From the NCBI RefSeq assembly GCF_051020955.1, contig NC_135013.1, positions 4,680,501 to 4,744,500 of the forward strand: a stretch of DNA of 64,000 nucleotides, in the 5' to 3' direction. How positions within the stretch are numbered: the stretch's first letter is position 1; each line of letters starts with the position of its first letter. The translations under genes were made by a program, and so were the position numbers. Below, in pieces: positions 23,140-34,170 of the stretch. The DNA comes from Megalopta genalis. Lineage: Eukaryota; Arthropoda; Insecta; Hymenoptera; Halictidae. The notes beneath the pieces were generated by a model. That model ran no database searches, was not told the origin of the DNA, and worked only from the letters and a program-made list of their open reading frames with translations.

Positions 23140-23442
23140 TCAAGCGTTTGCTGCTTCTGCGAACCTTTTAGTGCATTGCCACAGGTCATTGGACCACAAG
23201 TTCCTACAAACATCGAACAGCCGATGCAATATTTTAAATTATTTTCCACGGACGCTTTGGTAAATGAAATTATAAAGGAAACCAACGATTGCGCAGAAAA
23301 TGTTCTAAACTCGAAAGAAATATCTGGTAACTCTATTTGGCAAAGCGAATACTGTGACACTTGTCCAAGTAAACCCGGAATGCACATGGGAGATTGTTAC
23401 CAAAGATATCGCACCATGGTGAATTACAAAATTGAAAATTGA
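23140..23442 (+). pseudogene. piggyBac-type transposase, internally deleted relic
   Basis: The open frame from after a TGA (23137) to TGA (23440-23442) encodes two separable pieces. The first, near PMQYFKLFSTDALVNEIIKE, resembles the segment at the start of the piggyBac DDE domain (usually P-L-D-F-F-x-L-F ... I-V-x-E-T-N). The second, CDTCPSKPGMHMGDCYQRY, matches the Cys-rich C-terminus common to piggyBac/PGBD proteins. The central several hundred residues with the catalytic aspartates are missing. The join lies around residues 65-75 of the frame. No ATG starts the frame, and no TIR is visible immediately outside. Function is lost. The family call rests on motif memory. Confidence 0.72.
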
Positions 23443-23469
23443 TCTTTTATTTACAATAGGAAAATGTAT

Positions 23470-24124
23470 TGTTACGAGCCCCGAGGGGGCTAGGCAGTTT
23501 GGGTGGCCGGAGGTTGCATGCAATTGGAATTTTTGGATGAGGTGCGTAGACCAGCCGATGTTTATTTCGACAGATTCGAGAAATTGCTGTTAGGGTGCCT
23601 CGTAACTTTGTTAGAAAAAAGAAATAAAGATATACCTCGAGCGGTTAAGATATATCTTGGTGGGTTATACCAACTACTGGTTCGAAACAGGAGATGGAAA
23701 TGATTAAACTTGAAACCAAAGGAAACTGGTAAAAACTAATTTATTACGCGTTGAGAGTTTTACAACAGTGAGTGAGTGTTCGCGAACTCTAACGCGCTCT
23801 CAGTTTTTCGCACTGAATCGGCGGCGGCTTCTGACTTTAGGTTGTTACCTAGTAGATTGCTCGAAGGAGAATTGAACTCGATCTTACTAACGTTTACGCG
23901 TCGACGAATGTCTCGAAACTAGCCCAATTCCCGGTCGCGTTTGAGCCCTTTATATAGTCAGATTTTTGTGGAAAAATGGTAGTGGGGGTGTTCGTCGTCG
24001 TACCCCCTCGGAGGTACTTGACTCGCGATATACAAAATGAACCCCCGGCTGGCTGGCGCCAGCCTGGCGTATGCCTTCAGGAAGGAATATAAAAAATACG
24101 TGGGAAGATTCTCCGTACGTTACA
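23470..24124 (-). mobile_element. Solo LTR (probable Ty3/gypsy-type)
   Basis: A 655-base unit begins TGTTACGAGCC and ends CCGTACGTTACA, bounded by 4-base GTAT repeats at 23466-23469 and 24125-24128. On the minus strand it reads TGTAACG...CGTAACA, the TG...CA form of LTRs. That strand contains CTATATAAAGGGC (about 23947-23959), a TATA box, and an AATAAA (AATAAATTAG) about 200 bases downstream, the order expected for LTR U3-R-U5. No internal retrotransposon genes adjoin it. The 66-codon plus frame inside (23503-23703) is not recognised. Ty3/gypsy assignment is inferred from target length and end sequence. Confidence 0.68.
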
Positions 24125-24128
24125 GTAT

Positions 24129-24850
24129 ATTTATAAAATAAATATAATAAAAAATAAATATAAATGCATTCGCAAGGACGCGTAATCTTTTCCGCTCGAA
24201 ATAAGACTTCCTTTATCTCGGGCGCTCCGCTCGAAAAATGCGCCGCAGTGTGCTGGTAGGCGGTACTCGAGAAACGCGCGGAGCGCGAAAGGGTTAATCG
24301 GATCGCGGCGTTGTAAAAAGCTGAACCGGGGAGCGTCGGTGACTCGAGGAAGGTTGATAAATTCGCGGAATATTACTTAACCGAAGTACCTTTCTAAATT
24401 AATTAAAGGCGAAGCGACTCGTGACCGGAGAAAGCGTCGCGCGGCGTTTCTTGCCGGCGACTTCTCGCCTCTGTCACGTAGGTGTAACGCTAATTGCGAA
24501 TTTTCTTCTGGCACCGCGGCGATAGATCACTCCTTCTAACACCCACCAGCCGCGGCACACACGACGCGCTGCGCCTGTTGCCATCTCGTTACAGTTCCGC
24601 CGCGTGAAAGCTCGAGACGGTATCAATCCTGCTGGAAGCGAAATGCCCGATGTGGCACACGCGGGGGCCACTCCGGATTTGGTCACCGATGATTCACAAG
24701 CGACGGGACGTGTCATCCTCGTTCACCATTTACGGGCTTCAGGACTTCATTTCGTTCTTACAGAACCGCGGGGACTTTCCACCGCGCCAGAATATGCACC
24801 GTCCACGCTCCCCTCCCCCCGAGAACGAACTCGCGTGCTGCTGCGATCCC
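24129..24850. other. Unique DNA
   Basis: Includes a lone GCGCGAAAGGGTTAA at about 24281-24295 that looks like the end of a TTAA-type element; no partner was found. Overlapping frames on both strands are unrecognised. Confidence 0.4.
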
Positions 24851-24861
24851 ACGATCATCCT

Positions 24862-25165
24862 CTCGTCTCGAACTTATTTAATTGACCATTTACCTATTTT
24901 CCGTTTCCAGCGAAATCTTCGGATATATCTCCTTGTTTGTGTTGGCAAGATGTGCAGTCACGAACTCTCTACCACCGAGCTTCTTTAATTGATCATTCGA
25001 TTTAGCTATTTGCTGTTTCCAGTAAAATCTACAATATTTTCTTGCTTCTCCTGGAAGATGTGCAGTCACGAACTCTACTCTCGAACTTGTTTAATCGGCC
25101 ATTCGATTTAGCCATTTTCTGGCTCCGACGGGGATGGATACTTTTTTCCTTGTTTGCATCGCGAG
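24862..25165. repeat. Diverged ~110-130-bp tandem repeat
   Basis: Three diverged units share (A)TTTAATTGACCATTTACC-like or CCATTCGATTTAGC motifs, TTTCCAG, CTTGTTTG-type stretches and GATGTGCAGTCACGAACTCT. Confidence 0.75.
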
Positions 25166-25281
25166 ATGTACAGTTATGTAAGAGTTCGAAGTGTATTTAC
25201 GTTGAAACGTTCGGACACGATTGTGTTAATCAATTGATCAATGTTCTCGGAACCAATTGTCTATATAACAAATTGCCCAAG

Positions 25282-25905
25282 AATAAACTTTAGTACCGAA
25301 TAGATTGTCCATATCGATATTGTCAAAGAATAATATTTAATAACAAATACATTGTCCATATCGATATTGTCAAAGAATAATATTTAATACCGAATACATT
25401 GTCCATATCGACATTGTCAAAGAATAATCTTTAATACCGAAAACATCGTCCATATCGACATTGTCAAAGAATAATATTTAATACCGAATACATTGTCCAT
25501 ATCGATATTGTCAAAGAATAATATTTAATACCGAATACATTGCCCATATCGACATTGTCAAAAAATAATATTTAATACTAAATACATTGTCCATATCGAT
25601 ATTATCAAAGAATAATATTTAATATATGCAATGAAATATATAATATAATATGATAATATATAATATATTATATATAATATAATAATATAATATATAATAA
25701 AATATGAATATATTATATATAATATAATAATATAATATATAATAAAATATGAATATATTATATATAATATAATAATATAATATATAATATAATATGAATA
25801 TATTTAATACCGAATACATTGTCAAAGAATGATCTTTAATAACGAATATATTGCCTACATCAAAATTGTCCAAAAATAATCTTTAATACCAAATAGATTA
25901 CCTAT
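25282..25905. repeat. 47-bp tandem array split by an AT-rich tract
   Basis: Seven or more units of about 47 bases (ATTGTCCATATCGATATTGT then CAAAGAATAATATTTAATAC) run from about 25282 to 25625. They are interrupted at 25626-25800 by AT-only DNA with its own ~57-base repeat, and resume in decayed form to about 25905. Confidence 0.93.
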
Positions 25906-26651
25906 ATCGAACAACAATTATCTGAGGATAATTACCATTGCTATTGGACTGTTGTTAAAAGATGGAACTGTTAAAATATAATGAGCCAGGATGATTGAGA
26001 AATTAATGTTCAGCGATCACATAACTCGAGCGTTTTTAATTGATTCTGCTGTTCGCTGTAATTACTAGCGATCAACAATAGTAAATCGACAATCTCGGAG
26101 GCATTATGAGCGATCATCAACTGTATATGGCAGAGCACATACCTCGTCGTAAACAGTGGCATCATTGTCAACACGCTTCTCATTTTCATCGGGACGAATT
26201 TGTAAAACACTTCTCTGATAAAGCACTTTTAAACACATTTTAATGACTCCACGCGTTGAATATCGACGATACAAAGCACCAAACACGTTTCAGGAAAATA
26301 CACTAACCGAATACAATGAATTGGCTCTCGATTTTTCGATACAAATCGATAGCATTCTAACGGCCGATTTCGAAAGCGCATTTGGCGCGCTTTTACCGAG
26401 ACCTGTCCCGTTTGACGTTTGCGTGCTGTGCCGAGTTTTGTGAAAATTTGTGAAAATTGTAGCGTTGCGTTAAATGCGAGCATTCTAATTTTGTTAAGAA
26501 ATCGAGTCGTGTTCCTGCTGCGAATGTGTGTAACGCTGTTCATGTTGTTGTAATATGTATTTCCTGTTCGAACACCGTGCTAACTTCAATTGTTGCTCGT
26601 GCCGAGGGCCGACGGTACAATGCTTAATTCATCCACGCGCGTATTTTTATA
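25906..26651. other. Unique AT-rich DNA
   Basis: Contains short open frames up to 104 codons on either strand, none recognised. Confidence 0.4.
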
Positions 26652-26653
26652 TA

Positions 26654-27237
26654 TTGGGTTGGAAACTAAGTAATTGCCGATTTCAGTTATGGATGTCTCT
26701 CACTCCCATTTTTATGATATCCGTAAATGTTATATTATAAAATTATTATTATTATTATTATTATGTTATTTTTTATTATCCGTGAATGTTAGCAACTGGA
26801 CAAACTGAATGCAGCGGTCAAGGAAAAGCGACCAAAATTGGTCAATCGTAAAGGTGTCATTTTTCAACAGGACAATGTTAGGCCGCACACGTCTTTGTCC
26901 ACTCGGCAAGAATTGATGGATATTGGTTGGGAATTGATGTTACACCCACCATATAGCCCTGATCTCGCGCCATTGGATTACCACTTATTTCGATTCCTGG
27001 ACAGCTCCCTTCGTGGTAAAACTTTTAATGATGATGACGCTGTAAAATCTCACTTAACTCAGTTTTTGGCCGAAAAGGATCAGACTTTCTACGAGCGTGG
27101 AATTTCCAAGTTGTCAGAGAGATGGCAAAAGGTCATCGAACAAAATGGAAAATACATTACAGATTAAACTTCGTTCCAAGTAAACAAAATTTTTTATTTC
27201 ATTGAACAAATCGGCAATTACTTAGTTGCCAACCCAA
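26654..27237 (+). mobile_element. Internally deleted mariner element
   Basis: The inverted repeats are TTGGGTTGGAAACTAAGTAA (left) and the complement of the right end, TTGGGTTGGCAACTAAGTAA; pairing continues to about 31 bases with one or two mismatches. TA flanks both ends (26652-26653, 27238-27239). At 584 bases it is under half of a typical ~1.3-kb mariner. The 5' part of the gene is gone, and a short (ATT)n lies where the deletion joins. Confidence 0.95.
26793..27167 (+). pseudogene. mariner transposase, C-terminal fragment
   Basis: The C-terminal ~124 residues are preserved. QQDNVRPHTS carries the second catalytic Asp, and HPPYSPDLAPLDYHLF carries the third, with exactly 34 residues between them: the D34D signature of mariner. 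The usual Ser before that Asp-Tyr is Leu here. It ends WQKVIEQNGKYITD. The first catalytic Asp and the DNA-binding domain are deleted. A TAG at 26790-26792 stands where related proteins usually have Gln (Cys-Gln-Gln-Leu), so a nonsense change also closes the frame upstream. Not functional. Confidence 0.95.
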
Positions 27238-27239
27238 TA

Positions 27240-27805
27240 AAAGCTGTGGGAGGGATTAATATTAACACGAAGCACGTAGTATTTAATTCTTAAGCAGCGT
27301 TTACATATTTATAAAATGTTAGAACTGTAAGAAATTGTAACGCTTGCAAGTAATCCAGTGATTAGACTGCGGATTTTTATGCAAAATGAAAGTTGTATTT
27401 GTAAATTCCAACCACCAGATGTCAGGTAGAAAGATGCCCTTTTTTTCTTTAACGATTATAGTAACTTGACAATAATATAATGACGCTCTTTAACTCTCTC
27501 TCTTGTCATTTGTCATTTTTGTAATAAATACATAAAACGTATATACATAATAATGATAGTATATTAACGCTATATGCCGTCCGCAGATTTTAGAGATGAT
27601 TCTTTTGTTTGACGCCGGCATAATAGCTTGGAAATTTTAGATTTGAAACAAAATTTCGAAGATGGCGGTAATATAAATTCCTAAAATTAAGATTTGTCAT
27701 CCAAGAATTTTCATACTTAATTCTTAGTTAAACAAGCACAATGTTATAGTTGGTTTGCTGCCTTTTAACATCCAAGAAATATAGTTCAAATGTTATTTCA
27801 GTTTT
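27240..27805. other. Unique AT-rich DNA
   Basis: No gene or named repeat visible. Confidence 0.4.
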
Positions 27806-27809
27806 TTAA

Positions 27810-28028
27810 CCCTTTGCACTCGAGTGGTGAATCCGAGGCACCATTAAAATTTGTTATATCACGTTCTCAGATAATTTTTACATTAACAAAGTTAAGATTT
27901 AACTATTGTGTGAGTCGCAAGAGACAATTTCATACGCATAAAATGCACTTTGTTATATAAAATAAAAATATTATAAGTCAGACAAATTATTTTAGATTTA
28001 CAGCTAAAATAGCTTCGAGTGCAAAGGG
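27810..28028. mobile_element. Element C2 (TTAA-type)
   Basis: The flanks are TTAA at 27806-27809 and 28029-28032. The ends CCCTTTGCACTCGAGTGG and TTCGAGTGCAAAGGG are complementary over 14 bases. It lies in the opposite orientation to C1. Confidence 0.93.
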
Positions 28029-28297
28029 TTAAAATGGCACCAAAGTGGTACCATCGGCATACAACAAATAGTTTTTGCATGTAGTAGAGATCCATTATGA
28101 CAATGATTGTTACGGATTAGTAATCGAAATTAGTTTATTGGTTATGTTTATCGGTGTCAGTACAGATGCCAGATTATCTTTTTAAAAAGCTCGCTGCAAC
28201 ACGCGGTGCACTTGGCTGTTACGACGGGCAAAAATATCATTTAGACAGGCATTGTTTTGGCGAGCCGAGTTTAATGCTCAAGTTTAACTGCACAGAT

Positions 28298-28667
28298 ACA
28301 CAAGGTGTCCCAAAAATGTCTCGCAATCCGGAAATGGCGGGTTCCTCGGATCATTTGAAGCAGCTTCTTCCTTTACAAAAATGTTCTCCGAGGCACCGTT
28401 GACGAGTTATTAACGAAAAACAGTGACCAATAAGGATCGAGTACGGCTGACGCGAGCCGGCCCAGCCGACCAGCGCACGAAGCCCAGTTCCGCTCATTGG
28501 CTCGGACGCCTCGCGCCAGCCGAGCTCGCCTCTCATTGGTCACTGTTTTTCGTTAATAACTCGTTAATGGTACCTCGGAGAAAATTTTTGTAAAGGGAAA
28601 AGTTGCTTCAAATGACCCGAGGAACCCGCCACTTTCGGATTGCGAGACATTTTTGGGACACTCTGTA
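28298..28667. repeat. Foldback element B5 (family B)
   Basis: The ends are CAAGGTGTCCCAAAAATGTC and GACATTTTTGGGACACTCTG. Both arms are complete, with CCAAT motifs. Confidence 0.92.
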
Positions 28668-28943
28668 TACATATACATATACACACCTGTGCAGGTGAAC
28701 CTCTCGGGTATAAGTGAACATGTATGTACCGCTGCATTAAGAAGAGAAAGGGACTCGCCCCGGTATAACTGTCTGCCAGGTTCCGGGGATGGTAGCGCAC
28801 GAATTTTTGATACGTCAAAGCTTCCGGTCGGCGTCCAGGATTGGCGCATCGACAGCTGCCGTCGATATCTCTCCGTAATCTTCTTCTTCCACTTCGCTTT
28901 TCCCTTTCTCCCTCTTATCGAACGTCTTTTTTCCCTTTTCTTG

Positions 28944-28994
<51 letters not shown>

Positions 28995-29700
28995 CCCTCT
29001 CTCTCTCTTTCTGTCTCTTTTCTACTCTCTCCGTCCACGCTTCAGCCGATGACGAATCCTCCGTGTTCGGGGAAATCGTGTCGCCCGCGAGTCTCGCCTC
29101 GAGAGGGAGTGAAACCTTTTGTGACAGCGAGGCGGAACGGTTTTTCGAGAACCCGGTCCCGCTCCCGCTCTGTGGGATAGATCGTAGGATAGCGGGGAAC
29201 GAGCCGGGCGGACTGCATGAAAATTGGAAAGTTAGTAGCGGGCCTGACCCCACGATAAGGAGAGCCCCACGCCATATGGGAATCGAACGATTGTATCGGC
29301 GCGATGCTTGTCGATAATTTACGGCCGAATCTTACGCGAATTTCCGATCGGCCCGCGCCACCCCTCTCCCCGGCGCACCAGATGACGTGACTTTTCGGGA
29401 ATTCCGGGTGCCCCGTGGTCACCCCTGAATTCCGCTGACAATGCTCCTCGCCCGACTAGTATATTGTACACCCCCGGTTTCCAGTTTTTTGTTCGGGCTT
29501 CCGGTACTGTCGCCCTTGACTTCGCTGCTGACGATGTAGAACCTGATAAAGTTTTAGGCGACTAGGGTGTTCCGAAAATTTTGTAACTTCACGAACCACC
29601 GTGGCCGTTTGAAACACGCCCCCTAACTTTTGTTAGCGCTGCGATCCGATTTTGTGATATTATATCGGCTCTTGATCGCTTGCTGCAGCGTTCGCTTCGA
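28668..29700. other. Unique DNA with (CT)n/(ATCT)n
   Basis: (CT)n at about 28950-28978 is followed by ATCT units to 28993. Frames of 175 (+), 158 (+) and 126 (-) codons overlap here. None resembles a known protein, and two contain the CT repeat. Confidence 0.45.
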
Positions 29701-29714
29701 AATTGGAATCATCA

Positions 29715-30135
29715 AGATCTTTATATATATAAATTTATATATGATTAATAGAAATTTAATAAGAATTAATAAATAATAAATAATTAATATTAATTTATGT
29801 ATATAATTTATATGTATAAATTTCTCTTCTAAGGCATTCTCACAATCAAAAAGATTTGATCATTCCAATATATACATATATAATAATATTAATATTATAT
29901 AATAATATATATTAATATAATATATAATAATATTATTATATTAATATATTATATATTATATTAATATATAATAATATTATTATATTATATATTATATTAT
30001 ATTATTATATATTATATTATATATTATATTAATATATAATAATATTATTATATTATATATTATATTATATTATTATATATTATATTAATATATAATAATA
30101 TTATTATATTATAATATTAATATATATTAATTATA
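29715..30135. repeat. AT-only tract with direct and inverted TATAATA repeats
   Basis: ATATTATATTAATATATAAT and related blocks recur, for example near 29955, 30020 and 30073, giving locally palindromic AT DNA. Confidence 0.92.
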
Positions 30136-30151
30136 TAAGAAGAACAGGATT

Positions 30152-30180
30152 ATACAGGGTGTTCCATAATTATGGAACAA
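30152..30180. repeat. Solo end resembling family B
   Basis: TACAGGGTGTTCCATAATTA lies next to the AT tract. It is like the alternative ends of B1 and B7, without arms. Confidence 0.6.
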
Positions 30181-31269
30181 TTGATAATCACCCCTTAAAA
30201 AAGGGACTTTGTTTACAAGTTATTATTACACTTAAAAGAACGGAATAAACGAAGTACAGCAGCGAATTGAGAGTACAATTAGGTCGAGTCATAAATAATT
30301 ACCGACGCAGTTAGGTAGAATTTATTGTTCGTATCTACCCTTTTGCTTTCGCTAAATAAACAAGGGTTCAAAATAAATAAAATAAAAAAGGAAAGAAAAA
30401 ATATAAAAATAGAAGAATACAAAATAAATGTCTGATAAAAAAGCGAAAGTTATTTAGCGCAAAGATGGCGTGCGAAACCGTGCGAAAGCGTTTCCTTAAA
30501 AATCCGCGGCGACCGAGCGTAAATATAACTTTTTCAGACATTTTCGCGATCGGAGCGAACCGAGTGATGTCACCGTGCTAAATTTTTCGCCAAAAGGTCA
30601 GACGATAGCATTTATCTCGGCGCTCGTTAGTCACGGCAATCGAAATCGCCGTGACATTATTACGGCAACTGGCCCGCGGTGACTAATATATTTAATACAT
30701 TCGATAATTCCGGGCGAGCGCGAAATTAGTCTTATCGGAGTTTTATAAAAAGAACGTCTGCGCTCCGGTGGGAGAAGTTAATTTCGTCGGAAGTCGACCG
30801 TTCCGTGCTGTACGTTAAAATGTATTTCCTAAACGGGTGCTTCGAGTCGTAACGGCACGTGCGAGGGAATTATCGTCGTGAATCATTGTTATCGTTGTTT
30901 TCAAACAAACTGTGCAGGAAGTACATACAGATTTTTCTAGCACCGCGACGATCAGATAACATCGACAGACAGTTCGTCACTTGGAGGCCATCTGCAACAC
31001 CCTCTTTTCGTTTCTGTCCGCCATCTGACGCTATGAGATCATCGAGGTAGACTTTGCTAGGTAACCAGCGATCGATAGACGGCAGCAACGTAATTAATTC
31101 TCGCGAGGCGGGTGCTTTGGACGATTTCACGGCAGCCATTGTTAAATTATATTCGATTCCTCACACATCCTATTCTTTTACACATGTCTCAGCCTATTTC
31201 TTTGAGGTTAAGGTTGATCTTCTTAATAGATCTAACGTAAATTTGTTCTAATTTGAAGAGGCTGATTAA
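30181..31269. other. Unique DNA
   Basis: AT-rich to about 30430, then mixed composition. Short frames on both strands are unrecognised. Confidence 0.4.
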
Positions 31270-31324
31270 AACATTTTATCAAAATGGAAACAAATACCAT
31301 CATTTGAGGGTTAATAATAATAAT

Positions 31325-31325
31325 A

Positions 31326-31388
<63 letters not shown>
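31325..31388. repeat. (TA)n microsatellite
   Basis: About 32 uninterrupted TA units lie inside a unit of the 106-bp array. Confidence 0.98.
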
Positions 31389-31394
<6 letters not shown>

Positions 31395-31464
31395 CGAATA
31401 TATATAATAATATATATTCGTTCTACTTTTGAAATGGACCCAAATCTCACCATTTGAGGCTTAA

Positions 31465-31701
31465 CTCTTTGCACTCGAAGACATTTTAACTGAAAAAATA
31501 AAATAACTTTTCTGACTCATAGTATTTCCATTTTATATGACAAAGTGCATTGTATGCACAAGAAATTAAATCCTGCGATTCATGCAACGGTTACACTATT
31601 AACAATTTTTTAAATTTAAGCTTTGATGATATTAAAATTATTTTGGAACGCGACATAAGATTTTTAGCGGTGCCTCGGGGTCACCACTCGAGTGCAAAGG
31701 G
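31465..31701. mobile_element. Element C3, inserted in the 106-bp array
   Basis: 237 bases flanked by TTAA at 31461-31464 and 31702-31705. The ends are CTCTTTGCACTCGAAG and CTCGAGTGCAAAGGG. Neighbouring array units show the uninterrupted target CATTTGAGGGTTAATAATG, confirming duplication of TTAA. Confidence 0.96.
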
Positions 31702-32312
31702 TTAATAATGTCTTCAAAATTCCTACGGAGTTGTTTTCTCAATAAAATATTAAACAGTGCACCTTTTTTTTCTGCTTTCAAAATGGGCCCAAATCTCACT
31801 ATTTAAGGGTTAATAATGTTATTAAAATTCCTCGGCAGTTGTTTTCTCAATAAAATATTAAATAATGCACTTTCGGTCTATTTTCAAAATGGACCCAAAT
31901 CTCATCATTTGAGGGTTAATAATGTCTTCAAAATTCCTCGGTATTTGTTTTCTCAATAAAATATTAAATAATGCACTTTCTTTCTACTTTCAAAATGGAC
32001 CTAAATCTCATCATTTAAGGGTTAATAATGTCTTCAAAATTCCTTGGCAGTTGTTTTCTCAATAAAATATTAAATAATGCATTTTCTTTCTGCTTTCAAA
32101 ATGGGCCCAAATCTCACTATTTAAGGGTTAATAATGTCTTTAAAATTCCTCGGCAATTGTTATCTTAATAAAATATTAAATAATGCACTTTCTTTCTGCT
32201 TTCGAAATGGGCCCAAATCCCACCATTTAAGGGTTAATAATATTTTCAAAATTCCTCGGCAATTGTTTTCTCAATAAAATATTAAATAAAGCACTTTCGT
32301 TCTATTTTCAAC

Positions 32313-33135
32313 ACTCTAAAGTCGATCACCAACAAGATCGAAACAATCTCTGTATTTTTCGTACCCTAATCACTTCATTTATAAATTTAGCGTAGCATTA
32401 AATTATTCTGTCTCAGCTTATAAACAAAATATATCTGCGAATAGCTTATTCCCGAAATAAAATAATCACAAAAAGGGATGCATACAATAATAAAATGCAG
32501 AATAATCGCACAGAAAAATGCCAACTCGAAACAAACGGCGGCGCGAGATGCGGCTTTAACCATAATTCCCGAGTAGCCTGAATGTTCGCCGATTTGCAGA
32601 AGAAGTTTAATCGATCGCGGAAGCTTCCGGTCGGGCCTCTAACGTCCACTTCACCTTGAGAACTTGTGCGTGGTTTGCGCGCGGAAATAGAAAGTATAAT
32701 AAAGCGGTTCTGTATCGGTAATGATCGATGTCGCCGAGAAGTACGTCTCGTCGAAGTTGATGGATTTAAGTGCCGCGGGGCTCGCCGGGCTATTTCCGTG
32801 TCCCGAGCATATTCGAGCCGTTTTGAGGAACGCTCGGCAACTGCACACCCTAAATACTGCGAAGATGGACTGGCCTAACCGGCCAGGATAAACACTCGCG
32901 CCGCGCGCCTGGACGCTATTTTGGAAAATAGATTTCGTCGAACTCGCGCTCGGGGAACGCTCTCGGTCCATTGTGTCTCGGCGCGGCCGTAGTTTGCTCG
33001 CAGATTACTTCGAGGCTCTATTTACGCGACCAAATCGGGAATTTTGATCAGCTCGTGAGACCGGACAGAAACGGTTCTTGGAACGCTCGGCTAACTTGGA
33101 CCAAGATTTACGTAAGCCAGAATCAAAAGTTGCAC
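32313..33135. other. Unique DNA
   Basis: AT-rich then GC-rich. Frames of 106 (-) and 70 (+) codons overlap and are unrecognised. Confidence 0.4.
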
Positions 33136-33137
33136 GC

Positions 33138-33165
33138 TCCGTTAACCAGTTAGCTGTGGCGCCTT
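33138..33165. repeat. Lone family E end
   Basis: TTAACCAGTTAGCTGTGGCG matches the ends of E1 and E2. No matching second end was found within reach; B6 begins ~65 bases to the right. Confidence 0.6.
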
Positions 33166-33225
33166 CTTTTTCCACAAGAAATCAAATACGTATAAAAGTT
33201 AAAGAAAAGGAAGCAAGGAACGATA

Positions 33226-33594
33226 TACTGGGTGTCCCAAAAATGTCTCGCAATCCGAAAGTGACGGGTTCCTCAAGTCATTTGAAGCAACTTTTTCCTT
33301 TACAAAAATTTTCTCCGAGGCACTGTTAACGAGTTATTAGCGAAAAACAGTGACCAATGAGAGACGAGCTCGGTTGGCGCGAGGCGACCGAGCCAATGAG
33401 CGGAACTGGGCTTCGTGCGCTGGTTGGCTGGGCCGCCTCGCGTCGGCCGTACTCGATCCTTATTGGTCACTGTTTTTCATTAATAACTCGTCAACGGTGC
33501 CTCGGAGAAAATTTTTGCAAAGGAAGAAGTTGCTTCAAATGATCTGAGGAACCCGCCATTTCCGGTTGGCGAGACATTTTTGGGACACCCTGTA
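33226..33594. repeat. Foldback element B6 (family B)
   Basis: The ends are CTGGGTGTCCCAAAAATGTC and GACATTTTTGGGACACCCTG. Arms are complete. It is closest in arrangement to B4 and B8 (shared GCCAATGAGCGGAACTGGGC region). Confidence 0.92.
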
Positions 33595-34169
33595 CATCAC
33601 CTCGGCGTTTTATGAACCCATCGGAGGGTCGGACGAGATAATTGAAGCGCACACTCGAAGACGATAGGAGCCGATGGCTTAACGATACATCTTTTCGAGC
33701 CCCTTTACGAGTTCTCCCCTCCCCAAATTCTTGAACTCTTCCCGGAGCCATTCCCTCGATCAACGATCGAGAGTAAACCGCGGCCAGGAATGTCCCCGAA
33801 TTCTATGTATATGTACGCGCATCTCTCTATCACCGTATATTACCTTCGGCCATAACCCTAAGTACACCCTAAATAAAGAAGGGGAAGTTTCGTTTTTATT
33901 AACCGAAATAAAATTGATCCGCTCGGCGGGAGCGCTGGAAACGTCTGCGGCCGATCCGATCCGATACATCTGTCGTTCGATCGTGCCTGTTTGTCCTCGC
34001 AGTCTCGTGCCCCTTAATTTTCTATTTGCACTTCTCCGCCGAATTTTGATTCATGCGAATCCCCAACAAACGAAACTGTCGCGAGCAGACAGAAATTAAT
34101 TATTCGGGATCTCTGATCAATATTTTAAACACTGTATATATATGAATGTGCACAGTGTGTTTTATAATT
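33595..34169. other. Unique DNA, left copy of a duplicated segment
   Basis: 33880-33955 (including ATTAACCGAAATAAAATTGA) recurs in direct orientation at about 34879-34962. No gene is recognised. Confidence 0.5.
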
Positions 34170-34170
34170 T

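Larger units (their letters stand above)
31270..32312. repeat. 106-bp tandem array containing C3
   Basis: GGGTTAATAATGTCTTCAAA-type landmarks lie at 31702, 31810, 31916, 32022, 32128 and 32233, a period of 106. Each unit has TTTTCTCAATAAAATATTAA and AAATCTCA(C/T)CATTT. Earlier units are separated by a (TA)n run (31325-31388) and by the C3 insertion. Confidence 0.95.

Noticed and set aside
22866..23387. 173-codon minus frame over the piggyBac relic
   Set aside because: Antisense to a better-supported plus-strand relic; no recognisable motif.
23503..23703. 66-codon frame as a second piggyBac fragment
   Set aside because: A VYFD motif looked suggestive, but the frame lies inside the 655-base solo LTR and no other family motif follows.
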